Below, in pieces: positions 1 through 6,457 of a stretch of DNA of 6,457 nt (its first letter is position 1; each line of letters starts with the position of its first letter). Source of the DNA: Kiritimatiellia bacterium (GTDB taxonomy: Bacteria; Verrucomicrobiota; Kiritimatiellia; RFP12; UBA1067); the NCBI GenBank assembly GCA_017936245.1, contig JAGBFY010000622.1, forward strand, positions 1 through 6,457. Reading direction: 5' to 3'. The position numbers and the translations under genes are program-made. The notes below the pieces were generated by a model that was given only the letters and a program-made list of their open reading frames with translations, was not told the origin of the DNA and made no database searches.

Positions 1-81
1 ACCCCTTATCCCGAGACGATTCAGGCTGTGCGCGAGATGGGTGCCAGGATGTATGATATTAGATGGGGAGGAAACAAATGA
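1..81 (+). CDS. C-terminal end of an upstream gene, product not recognised (5' partial)
   Basis: This frame is open from the first base and ends at TGA 79-81, giving 26 residues that include ETIQAVREMGARMYDIRW and end in GGNK. The piece is too short to assign a family and shows no recognisable motif. Its stop overlaps the start of the next gene in ATGA (78-81), so the two are almost certainly in one transcript and the ribosome finishing this gene can restart on the next. The ribosome binding site of the next gene (66-71) lies inside its last codons. That it is coding rests on the frame being open, its plausible amino acid composition and the tight coupling. Its function may relate to glycan breakdown by association only. 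Confidence 0.6.
   Translation, partial: TPYPETIQAVREMGARMYDIRWGGNK
66..71 (+). promoter_or_regulatory. Shine-Dalgarno sequence GGGAGG for the giant gene
   Basis: GGGAGG lies six bases before the ATG at 78, a normal distance for a strong anti-Shine-Dalgarno match. It favours ATG 78 over the in-frame ATG at 63, which has no comparable site at a good distance. It sits within the upstream gene's last codons, consistent with translational coupling. Confidence 0.7.
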
Positions 82-119
82 TCCTTGCTCTGCTTTTGGC
101 GGCACTGCCGATTGCTGTT
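78..119 (+). other. Probable N-terminal signal peptide (leader of the giant protein)
   Basis: The protein begins MILALLLAALPIAV and then turns polar (DTDIPGGNG). This resembles the hydrophobic core and end of a Sec signal peptide, with an Ala-rich C-side. From ATG 78 it lacks a basic n-region. Starting at ATG 63 would add MGRKQ in front and give a more typical leader. No lipobox cysteine is visible. If it works, the carboxypeptidase, flavin and glycosidase modules would all be exported together. Confidence 0.5.
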
Positions 120-3100
120 GATACGGACATTCCCGGCGGAAATGGCATTGTCCAGAGTGTCGATGAAAGAAAGGGCGTGGTGCATATCGCTCCCGACTGC
201 CGTGAAACCGGTGGCGAATGGTTCTGGTGGTCGTTCAGGGTGCGGAATGCGGAGCGCAGAAATCTCAAGTTTGTATTCCCCCGCCCGTCCCATCCCGGGA
301 AGATGTGCGTAGGATCGCTCGGCCCGTCCGTATCGGTGGATGGAGGTCGCAGCTGGAAATGGTTGAATGAGGAAGGCCGCGAGGATACCGATTCCTTCTA
401 CTACAGTTTCTCCCGTGGTATGAATGATGTCCGTTTTGCGTTTGCTCCGCCGTATACGCGCAAGGACTGGCCGTTTGAGACGGAACGGCTCACACACTCA
501 AGAGAAGGACGAGATGTCCCGGTGACCAGGTTCGGCAACGGTTTGCGATGGCGCATTTTCCTGACCGCGCGTCATCATGCGTGCGAATCTACGGCAAGCT
601 ATGTTCTGGAAGGCCTTGTCGCCGCACTTCGGGAAGATCCTTGGGTGAACGAAAATGCAAGAGTGGATGCCATTCCGTTCATGGATGTTGACGGAGTGGA
701 GAGGGGTGAGCAGGGCAAAGGACGCCTTCCTCACGACCATAACCGCGATTACGTGCAGTTCATATATCCGGAAACACGAGCGCTGAAGGAGCTTGTATCC
801 GCAGCGGACGCCCGATCCAATCTGGTGCTGCTCGATCTTCACGATCCGCTTGCCGGCACCGCACCCGGCGTTCCGGCGAGGCATGACAATGTGTTTTCGT
901 TCGGTCCGCGCGAGCCTGAACGGATCAATCGCTGGAACCGTTACCGCCAACTGCTTAGGGAAGAGACGAAAAACGGGAAGCTCGTCTATGACGGCAGCCA
1001 CGACGTTCCCTTCGGTACCGGAACCAATGTCGATTCCAACTACAGCAAGGGCGGCAAGACCGAGTCGGCGGCACGCTGGTTCCGCAGGCAGCGTGGCGCG
1101 TGGATGGCGATCTCCCAGGAAATAGGGTATGCTCGGGCAGGCGGAACCGTTACTGCGCAGTCGGCGCGTGAACTTGGCGTAGCAATGGCAAGGTCTATTG
1201 TGAGGCTTCTGTCGGAGGAGAGGCCGACTGTCATCCTTGGCGGCACCGTCGATGCCGTGCGTGCTGCGATTGATGCGCGAAAGCGCGGTGAGGAAACTCT
1301 CCTTTTCGCGCCGCGTCCGTATCTCGGAGAGGATCGGGCCGGCGTGTACGATCTTGAACTGAAGCGTTCCGACTCCCCTGATGATCCGTTGATGGCGGAG
1401 ATGTTCAATCCATCATACGGGGCTGAAGACTCCTATCGCATTCTGCGCGGCAGGGGATGGAAGGCGAAAGATATTCTTGTTCCGTTCTCAAACCGTACGG
1501 CAGTTGCGGCGGCGGAACTTTCGCAGCGTACGACTCCGCATCTGGTGAAGCGAGCTCTCGACAAGGCGTTGCTGGCCGCAGGGGTTGAATATCTCACGGG
1601 CGCAGTGGCGATCGGAGTCGATACGAACGGAGTGACGATCGCCACGCGTGCGGGGGAACGGCGCATCGCAGCATCGCGTGTAATCGATGCGAGAATGAAA
1701 ATGCCGGATGCCGCCGGGGAATATGACGTTTCATGGGCGATTGTCACCAATCGTGCCGCGCCATGTGTCGGACATGTCAGGCGCAGGGTGCGTCTGCCGG
1801 ATGGTTCGCCCTCGTCACGGGCGCGTGCGGAGCGTGAAATACGAGATGCGGCGTTTAGCGCGGACATCATCGATATGGCTCCGATGGGACGCTATTCGCC
1901 GGTTGTCGGGTCCCAAGATGGCAGGGAGTCGTCGCCTTTCGTCGCATCTGCGGATGTGGTAGTGGTTGGTGGCGGAACCGCTGGTGCGCCTGCTGCTGTA
2001 GCTGCGGCCCGGTCTGGAGCGAAGACTGTGGTGGTGGAATGGCTTAATGTGCTTGGCGGAATCACAACTGAAGGCAGAATAGGCGGATATTACCACGGGA
2101 ACCGCCGCGGATTCACGTCGGAGATCGATAAGGCGATGAAGGGTGTCGCAAAGGATTACTGTCTGGCTAAGGGTGAATGGTACCGGCAGGAACTTGGACG
2201 CCTTGGTGCAGAGGTATGGTTCGGAGCGCTTGCGTACGGCGTGCGGATGGAAGGAAACCGCGTTACGGCGGTAAAAGTTGCGCTTGCCGACGGTACCTGT
2301 GCGGAGATCAGGTGCAAGGTCGTTGTGGACGCGTCCGGCAACTGCGACATCGCCGCTGCGGCCGGATGCGACACGGAATACCTTTCAGCGAAGGAACTGT
2401 CCCTTCAGGGCGCCGGTGTCGCTCCGCAGCCGTTAGGATTGACGGGGGTGAATTCCGATGTCGGATTCGTGGATGAAACGTGTCCACAGGACATTTTCGG
2501 ATTTCTCCTGCGTACGCGGCTGTCGGTGCCGGACCGCACATGGAATGTGAGCCAGATGAGCGATTCCCGTGAACGCCGCCGTCTTGTGGGAGAGATGCGC
2601 ATAACGCCTCTCGATATTCTTGCAGGTCGCCGCTACCGTGATACGATATGCGTCACGAAATCCAATTTCGATACGCACGGCCAGACGGACAGCGACATCT
2701 TTTTCGTGAAGAGCCCCGGCAAACGGGGGGATGTGCATCATGCTCATGTGCCTTACCGCTGTCTCCTTCCCAAGCGGGTTGATGGACTGCTGGTGGCAGG
2801 GCTCGGCGTGAGTGCCCACCGTGATGCGATGCCCGTCCTGCGTATGCAGCCGGATGTGCAGAATGTTGGATATGCTGCAGGTCTGGCGGCGGCGCAGGCT
2901 GCGATGCGCGGTGTCCCTCCGCGCGGAATCGATGTTGCGGATCTGCAGCATAAACTTGTTGAGAAGGGCTGCATAGACGCTGCCGACATTTCGGATTCCG
3001 ATTCGCAGCCGCCGGACGATGCTGTATTCAAGATTGAGGAGTGCCCGAAACTGCATGAGAGGCTGAAAGACGCATCTTGGGATGAAGGATGGAATTTCAA

Positions 3101-6100
3101 GGGAATGAGCCAATTCGGGAGAAGCGTATCCGATGTCGATTCGGCGCTTATCGCATTGGGAATATGCCGTTACGGCTTCGCGGCGCCGGAGGTGAAGAGA
3201 TTGGCCGATATGCTTACGGCGACAAACGAGTACTCCCATTTCCGTGCTGTCGCCAGGGCTGCGGAGGGGTGCGGTGTGGTGGCTCGTGATCGCAGACGGT
3301 TGGCGAAATCGCTGCACCGTCTGCTGTCGCTTCCAGGTGTCGGCGGTCACTACCGTGAAAGGGTCGAGCCATTGGCGGGGTATGACGATTCTGTTGCGGA
3401 CAAGGAACGCACATTGGTTCTCCGGGAGCTCGCCCTTGCCCGTGCCCTGTACAATCTTGGTGACGAGGAAGGTCTTGCACGGCGCACATTGCGTGCATAT
3501 ATGCGTGATTACCGTCGTGCCTACGCGAACCATGCCAAAATGGTTCTGGCTCCGGAAGAAACGGCGCAGGGCTTCCGCGGCGTATCTGATTTCCGTGACC
3601 GGCATTCTGTACGCGGCGGTTTCAGCGCACCGCCTGTCGGCTGGATGACATGGTACGCCTTGCGTTTCGGAGCGGGAGAGGATGCTGTTCTGCGCAATGC
3701 CCGTGATTTCAATGCGGCGTTCGGTGACTGCCTTTCGGAAAAGCCGGTGCTCTGGGTTGACTGGGAATGGGATCATGCAGGATTCAAATGCGGTTCGCAA
3801 GAGGGTGAGGATGTGCTGACTCCTCGGCGCAGTGTGTATCCGCGAGGGCTTGCCACGCTTGCCAAAGATCTCAAGGATACGGGCTTTATCCCTGCGCTTT
3901 GGGTGTCGGTCGTCAGTGATGTGAAGACAAACGCGCTCTTCGTGTCCCGTCCGGAGTGGATGCTCCCGTACGGAATGCGGTGGTGCGGTCCCGTATGGGG
4001 AGATCCCACTGCGAAGGGATTCTGCGAAGAGTACGTGCCGGAGCTTTTTCGTACATACAGGTCATGGGGGTATGAGGCGTTCAAATGGGATACGCTGCCG
4101 CATGCCATGCTTGTGTTCGATGAGGAACGCGCTTCGCTGGCGCGTCCGGAATTGGGCGATGCGCGTGCAATCTTGCGTCGGATGATAGATGCCGGACGCA
4201 AGGCGGTTGGACCTGATACGTATCTGCTTTCGTGCTCTGGAGAAACGGACGATACCGTCGAGACGGCTCCAGACCTGTTCGATGCCGCGCGTGTCGGTGC
4301 GGATGTGTGGAAGTGGGATGACTTTATGCGTGAGGGGGTGGACCGGTTTCTCAAGTATTCCGGGTTGCATGGGCGAAAGCTCTGGTGCGACATGGACAAT
4401 CTTGTCTTGCGCGAACCTTTCTCCAATCTGGCGCAGGCCCGCACCCGTGTATCGCTCACTTCGCTTTTTGGAGTCCCTCTCACGCTTGGCGATGAGGTCG
4501 CCGCTCTTGACCCAGCTCGTGTCGATATGCTGCGCAAGGCATTGCCGACATTGAATGTGCTGCCATCCGGGACCGGACGCCGGAATCCGGATTCCCTCTT
4601 CACCGCTGCGGTGGACTTCCGCCGCAAATGGGGAGATTGGCAGGTCAAGGCGTTTTCTAATTTTGACACGAATCGTATGCAGCTGGCGGTTCTTGACGTG
4701 AAGAACTGTGCGGTGTGGGATTTCTGGCGCGGAGAGCTTGTCTGCGCCGATGGAGGACGTGTTGTGCTGGAGGTGCCGCCGGGTGATACGCGGCTGCTGC
4801 GCATCACGCCCCGGAACAGGAATGGATTCACACTGATCGGAACGACACGCCATATTTCACAGGGCGGAGTCGAGCTTGAATCATTCTCTGTCTCTGACAG
4901 CGGTTCAGTGTCGGCAAAACCTGCATCGTGTGTGCGCGAGGGGTTTGATTTGGTGCTCCTTTCCCCGAAGGGCGATATTGTGTTTCACCGTGTCCAGCCA
5001 AAGGTTCCGAACGGTTCGTCCGGCTCAATTCGGCGGATGCTGGAGGATCCCGGTGCGTTTTCCGTCGGAAAACTGCCGCCGCGCTCACCGTCGTGGCCGT
5101 CGCGTCGGCTTGAGATCGGAAAGGACGAATGGCTTTTCGACATTGATGATTGGCGTGTTGACTTGAGCAAAGGCTGGCGATGGCTTTGGCGCCCCAAAGC
5201 GGATTTTCCCGCCATGCTGGAAGGTTACGAACGTCCATCGTTTGATGATTCCGCCTGGGAGCGCATAGACCTTCCCGCTTCGTGGGAGGGCCTTGGCAAG
5301 GGCACACCGATATATATCAATTCCGGATGGACGTTTCCGAAGGACAGTCCGCCGCATGTGCCGCTGTCTTCCTCGCCGGCTTCCACACAGCCGGGATGGA
5401 CCGTCGTCTCCGAGCCTAACCCGACTGCGCGTCTGCGCCGAAGCTTTGATCTGCCGGATGGTTGGAGCGGACGGGAGGTCCGGCTTTGGATAGGTGCGGC
5501 GCAGGCTGCTCTTGCGGTCTGGTGCAACGGAACGTTCGTGGGCTTTTCGCAGGGCGCTACGGATGCAGCGGAATTCGATCTTACACCGCATGTGCGCAAT
5601 AAGGGGAATCTGCTTGCGCTTCAGGTGTTCAAGTATGCGGCCGGGACGTATCTTGAGGACCATGATGCCTGGCGTGTCTCCGGGATCTATCGGGAGACAT
5701 TTCTCTATTCGGTTCCGAAGTCGCATATTGCTGATGTGACGCTTTCGTCGGATATCGATGCAAAACGCATTTCCGCTACAGTGGCTGTTGCCAATCCGCC
5801 GGAAGGGGGCGCGGTCGAATTTTCCGCAGGAGGCGTATCGGAAAGCAAATCAGCGGCTCGGCGTGTGGATGCCGAGCTTCGCTCCGGTTCGTTTCCCGAA
5901 TGGAATCCGGAATCGCCGTCTCTCGTTCCTGTGCGCGTGGTGCTTCGGGACGGTTCTGGGAAAATCCTGGATATCCGACATTTCCGTACGGCGCTTTGCC
6001 GTTCTGAGGTTAAAAACGGCGTGTATTGCATTAACGGAAGTCCTTTCAAGTTCCAAGGGGTGAACCGGCATGAGATCGACTCGCTTCGCTTCCGGGCCGT

Positions 6101-6457
6101 AACGCGCGAAATGATGCTGCGTGACGCCGAACTGATGAAGAAGCACAATTTCAACGCCGTCCGCTGCAGCCATTACACCCAACATCCGCTCTGGTATGAG
6201 ATATGCGATCGCTTCGGGCTGGCGGTCGTGGCGGAGGCGAACATTGAAAGCCACGGGTTGTCCTACCACAAGTGTGTGCTTCCTGGGGATTGCCCTGAAT
6301 GGGTGTCGCCGGTGCATGACCGTCTCGAACGGATGGTCCGCAATACCGGAAACCATCCAAGCGTCGTGATGTGGTCTCTCGGCAACGAGGCGGGATGGGG
6401 TGGGGCTTTCGAATCCGGGTCATCGCTCGTGAGAAGGCTTGATACGATGAAGCGTCC
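78..6457 (+). CDS. Giant four-enzyme fusion: M14 carboxypeptidase, FAD-dependent oxidoreductase, GH36-like alpha-galactosidase, GH2 beta-galactosidase (3' partial)
   Basis: One uninterrupted frame of 2,126 codons plus two bases runs from ATG 78 past the window edge, with no stop of any kind. In order it holds: a short hydrophobic leader (residues 1-14); an M14 zinc carboxypeptidase (~15-382; H167, E170, H255, E348); a first Rossmann-like flavin module (~385-605); a full FAD_oxidored module (~624-965; GGGTAG at 631-636); a helical region (~985-1165); a clan GH-D barrel with C-terminal beta domain (~1180-1665; D1338, D1409); and a GH2 LacZ-type module (~1690 onward; N2103, E2104). Each module has the approximate length and order of a stand-alone enzyme. 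The start at 78 is chosen for the GGGAGG six bases upstream and the ATGA overlap with the previous gene; ATG 63 is a possible alternative. The leader suggests export. The likely role is concerted breakdown of a galactose-containing glycan or glycopeptide, which is inference. The open frame and the module identities are read directly from the translation; the physiological substrate is unknown. An assembly error joining separate genes is unlikely, because it would have to keep one frame across three junctions. Confidence 0.93.
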   Translation, partial: MILALLLAALPIAVDTDIPGGNGIVQSVDERKGVVHIAPDCRETGGEWFWWSFRVRNAERRNLKFVFPRPSHPGKMCVGSLGPSVSVDGGRSWKWLNEEGREDTDSFYYSFSRGMNDVRFAFAPPYTRKDWPFETERLTHSREGRDVPVTRFGNGLRWRIFLTARHHACESTASYVLEGLVAALREDPWVNENARVDAIPFMDVDGVERGEQGKGRLPHDHNRDYVQFIYPETRALKELVSAADARSNLVLLDLHDPLAGTAPGVPARHDNVFSFGPREPERINRWNRYRQLLREETKNGKLVYDGSHDVPFGTGTNVDSNYSKGGKTESAARWFRRQRGAWMAISQEIGYARAGGTVTAQSARELGVAMARSIVRLLSEERPTVILGGTVDAVRAAIDARKRGEETLLFAPRPYLGEDRAGVYDLELKRSDSPDDPLMAEMFNPSYGAEDSYRILRGRGWKAKDILVPFSNRTAVAAAELSQRTTPHLVKRALDKALLAAGVEYLTGAVAIGVDTNGVTIATRAGERRIAASRVIDARMKMPDAAGEYDVSWAIVTNRAAPCVGHVRRRVRLPDGSPSSRARAEREIRDAAFSADIIDMAPMGRYSPVVGSQDGRESSPFVASADVVVVGGGTAGAPAAVAAARSGAKTVVVEWLNVLGGITTEGRIGGYYHGNRRGFTSEIDKAMKGVAKDYCLAKGEWYRQELGRLGAEVWFGALAYGVRMEGNRVTAVKVALADGTCAEIRCKVVVDASGNCDIAAAAGCDTEYLSAKELSLQGAGVAPQPLGLTGVNSDVGFVDETCPQDIFGFLLRTRLSVPDRTWNVSQMSDSRERRRLVGEMRITPLDILAGRRYRDTICVTKSNFDTHGQTDSDIFFVKSPGKRGDVHHAHVPYRCLLPKRVDGLLVAGLGVSAHRDAMPVLRMQPDVQNVGYAAGLAAAQAAMRGVPPRGIDVADLQHKLVEKGCIDAADISDSDSQPPDDAVFKIEECPKLHERLKDASWDEGWNFKGMSQFGRSVSDVDSALIALGICRYGFAAPEVKRLADMLTATNEYSHFRAVARAAEGCGVVARDRRRLAKSLHRLLSLPGVGGHYRERVEPLAGYDDSVADKERTLVLRELALARALYNLGDEEGLARRTLRAYMRDYRRAYANHAKMVLAPEETAQGFRGVSDFRDRHSVRGGFSAPPVGWMTWYALRFGAGEDAVLRNARDFNAAFGDCLSEKPVLWVDWEWDHAGFKCGSQEGEDVLTPRRSVYPRGLATLAKDLKDTGFIPALWVSVVSDVKTNALFVSRPEWMLPYGMRWCGPVWGDPTAKGFCEEYVPELFRTYRSWGYEAFKWDTLPHAMLVFDEERASLARPELGDARAILRRMIDAGRKAVGPDTYLLSCSGETDDTVETAPDLFDAARVGADVWKWDDFMREGVDRFLKYSGLHGRKLWCDMDNLVLREPFSNLAQARTRVSLTSLFGVPLTLGDEVAALDPARVDMLRKALPTLNVLPSGTGRRNPDSLFTAAVDFRRKWGDWQVKAFSNFDTNRMQLAVLDVKNCAVWDFWRGELVCADGGRVVLEVPPGDTRLLRITPRNRNGFTLIGTTRHISQGGVELESFSVSDSGSVSAKPASCVREGFDLVLLSPKGDIVFHRVQPKVPNGSSGSIRRMLEDPGAFSVGKLPPRSPSWPSRRLEIGKDEWLFDIDDWRVDLSKGWRWLWRPKADFPAMLEGYERPSFDDSAWERIDLPASWEGLGKGTPIYINSGWTFPKDSPPHVPLSSSPASTQPGWTVVSEPNPTARLRRSFDLPDGWSGREVRLWIGAAQAALAVWCNGTFVGFSQGATDAAEFDLTPHVRNKGNLLALQVFKYAAGTYLEDHDAWRVSGIYRETFLYSVPKSHIADVTLSSDIDAKRISATVAVANPPEGGAVEFSAGGVSESKSAARRVDAELRSGSFPEWNPESPSLVPVRVVLRDGSGKILDIRHFRTALCRSEVKNGVYCINGSPFKFQGVNRHEIDSLRFRAVTREMMLRDAELMKKHNFNAVRCSHYTQHPLWYEICDRFGLAVVAEANIESHGLSYHKCVLPGDCPEWVSPVHDRLERMVRNTGNHPSVVMWSLGNEAGWGGAFESGSSLVRRLDTMKR
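120..1223 (+). other. Module 1: M14 zinc carboxypeptidase with N-terminal beta domain (residues ~15-382)
   Basis: Residues ~15-150 resemble the beta-sandwich that precedes the catalytic domain in cytosolic-carboxypeptidase-like M14 enzymes, with EWFWWSFRVRNA near the front and an APPYTR segment near the end. The catalytic domain carries the M14 signature residues: H167 and E170 in ARHHACES (HxxE zinc ligands), the MDVDGVERG segment (202-210), N222-R223 in DHNRDY (carboxylate-binding Asn-Arg pair), H255 in LDLHD (third zinc ligand) and E348 in SQEIGYA (catalytic base). All key residues are present, so it should be active. Family members remove C-terminal amino acids from peptides, or act on peptidoglycan or other peptides. 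The true substrate cannot be read from sequence. It is joined to the next module with almost no linker. Confidence 0.88.
1230..1892 (+). other. Module 2a: degenerate Rossmann-like flavin module (residues ~385-605)
   Basis: VILGGTVDAVRAA (385-397) looks like the nucleotide-binding start of an FAD_oxidored protein, followed by LLFAPRPYLGED (408-419), the counterpart of the usual V-E-x-x-x-x-L-G-G stretch. The third glycine of the expected motif is Ala/Val here, and the acidic residue that normally binds the ribose is A411. RVIDAR at ~541-546 resembles the usual V-(I/V)-D-A-T-G strand without its glycine. The cap and C-terminal FAD motifs are missing before the second module begins. It may be a structural half, or a decayed duplicate of module 2b. 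Flavin binding by this half alone is doubtful. Confidence 0.6.
1947..2972 (+). other. Module 2b: FAD-dependent oxidoreductase, FAD_oxidored type (residues ~624-965)
   Basis: The module opens with DVVVVGGGTAGAPAAVAAAR (626-645), a clean GxGxxG dinucleotide fold, then VVVE with E654 for the ribose hydroxyls and LGGITTEG. VVVDASGNCDIAAAAG follows in the middle. Near the end VPYRCLLP (around P892-C895) and LLVAGLGVSAHRDA (904-917), then the YAAGLAAA helix, match the C-terminal FAD-contacting motif of this family. The cofactor site looks intact. Proteins of this kind are common beside glycosidases in PVC bacteria and mostly lack known substrates; a sugar or glycan-derived alcohol is a guess. It leads directly into a helical region that seems to belong with it. 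Confidence 0.85.
3030..3572 (+). other. All-helical region, HEAT-like (residues ~985-1165)
   Basis: This part has no sheet-like pattern and is a run of amphipathic helices rich in Ala, Leu, Arg and Glu, for example VLRELALARALYNLGDEEG and ALIALGICRYGFAAPEV. Spacing between helices is that of HEAT-type repeats. I recall similar helical tails on large FAD_oxidored proteins, so it probably closes module 2 rather than starting the glycosidase. It may act as a spacer or a binding surface. The assignment is by pattern only. Confidence 0.45.
3615..5072 (+). other. Module 3: clan GH-D glycosidase, GH36/GH27-like alpha-galactosidase (residues ~1180-1665)
   Basis: The barrel starts with PPVGWMTWYAL (G1188, W1189, W1192, Y1193) and continues with VLWVDWEWD (1224-1232) and YPRGLATLAKDLKDTGFIPALW, the usual strand and helix order of alpha-galactosidases. 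FKWDTLP places the expected nucleophile at D1338. ARVGADVW gives R1405 and D1409, the expected acid/base pair region. After the barrel, AVWDFWRGEL and IGTTRHISQGG (1587-1597) match the C-terminal beta domain of bacterial GH36-like enzymes. Unlike classic GH36 proteins, no large N-terminal beta domain comes before the barrel. Activity on terminal alpha-galactose is most likely, but alpha-N-acetylgalactosamine or another alpha-sugar cannot be excluded. Confidence 0.8.
5133..6457 (+). other. Module 4: GH2 beta-galactosidase, LacZ type (residues ~1686 onward, 3' partial)
   Basis: Alignment by eye to E. coli LacZ is close throughout. The sugar-binding domain has PIYIN (N1748, LacZ N102), WCNGTFVGFSQG (from W1815) and YLEDHDAWRVSGIYR (D1863, LacZ D201). 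The barrel has GVNRHE (H1998, LacZ H357), VRCSHY (H2032, LacZ H391), EANIESHG (E2057 and H2059, the LacZ magnesium ligands E416 and H418) and SLGNEAG (N2103 and E2104, LacZ N460 and acid/base E461). Spacings between these residues equal those in LacZ in several intervals (34 residues H1998-H2032, 25 residues H2032-E2057). The nucleophile glutamate and the C-terminal beta domains lie beyond the window. Release of beta-linked galactose is expected; other GH2 specificities remain possible but less likely given the LacZ-like residues. Confidence 0.9.

Noticed and set aside
1..62. A promoter for the giant gene
   Set aside because: The upstream bases are coding for the previous gene and show no convincing -35/-10 pair; co-transcription from further upstream is more likely.
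2433..3800. A 455-residue open frame on the minus strand
   Set aside because: It lies wholly inside the flavin/helical/glycosidase coding region, has no recognisable motif, and reads like the reverse complement of a GC-biased gene. The + strand frame has clear family motifs across the same bases.
3773..4831. A 352-residue open frame on the minus strand
   Set aside because: It is a Ser/Arg-rich composition typical of antisense shadow frames and sits opposite the GH36-like barrel with its catalytic aspartates, so it is not a separate gene.
1200..5130. Separate genes for each enzyme with internal starts at the module borders
   Set aside because: No stop occurs in the frame at any border, no convincing internal signal peptide follows a border, and no intergenic-like stretch is visible, so one CDS is the simplest reading.
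5085..5726. A 213-residue minus-strand frame and overlapping + strand frames at 4876-5166 and 5494-5739
   Set aside because: All lie within the GH2 module, whose frame matches LacZ residue by residue; these frames show no domain of their own.
78..6457. Stop codon recoding or readthrough as the reason for the long frame
   Set aside because: There is no in-frame TAA, TAG or TGA to read through, and the upstream gene ends at an ordinary TGA with a normal ATGA overlap.

Overview
This window is almost entirely one giant, gapless open reading frame on the + strand. It opens at position 78, contains no TAA, TAG or TGA in frame, and runs off the right edge: at least 2,126 residues, and probably about 2,600 or more when complete. 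Only the last 26 codons of an upstream gene precede it (1-81), and the two genes overlap by four bases (ATGA), as in a translationally coupled operon. No stretch of 300 bases lacks a gene. I see no RNA gene, insertion sequence, CRISPR array or terminator.

Translated in one frame, the giant protein reads as four enzymes in series that would normally be separate genes. (1) Residues ~15-382 are a zinc carboxypeptidase of family M14, of the type with a cytosolic-carboxypeptidase-like beta domain in front. (2) Residues ~385-965 are a flavin-dependent oxidoreductase of the FAD_oxidored type with two Rossmann-like starts, the first degenerate, followed by an all-helical region (~985-1165). (3) Residues ~1180-1665 are a clan GH-D glycosidase resembling GH36/GH27 alpha-galactosidases. 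(4) From residue ~1690 to the window edge is a GH2 beta-galactosidase module that follows E. coli LacZ closely, cut off after the general acid/base glutamate and before the nucleophile. The key catalytic or ligand residues within the window are present in modules 1, 3 and 4 and in the second flavin unit.

The GC-rich coding style, and the combination of M14 peptidase, FAD_oxidored protein and glycosidases, suggest a carbohydrate-degrading bacterium of the PVC group (Lentisphaerota, Kiritimatiellota or Verrucomicrobiota), perhaps from a gut or sediment. This taxonomic call is an inference from remembered family resemblance, not from a search. A short hydrophobic N-terminus suggests that the whole chain is exported. 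The likely theme is breakdown of a galactose-containing glycan or glycopeptide: alpha- and beta-galactosidase, a flavin oxidoreductase and a carboxypeptidase in one polypeptide. The fusion is the main point of interest here. First check that it is not an assembly artefact and that homologous giant proteins exist.
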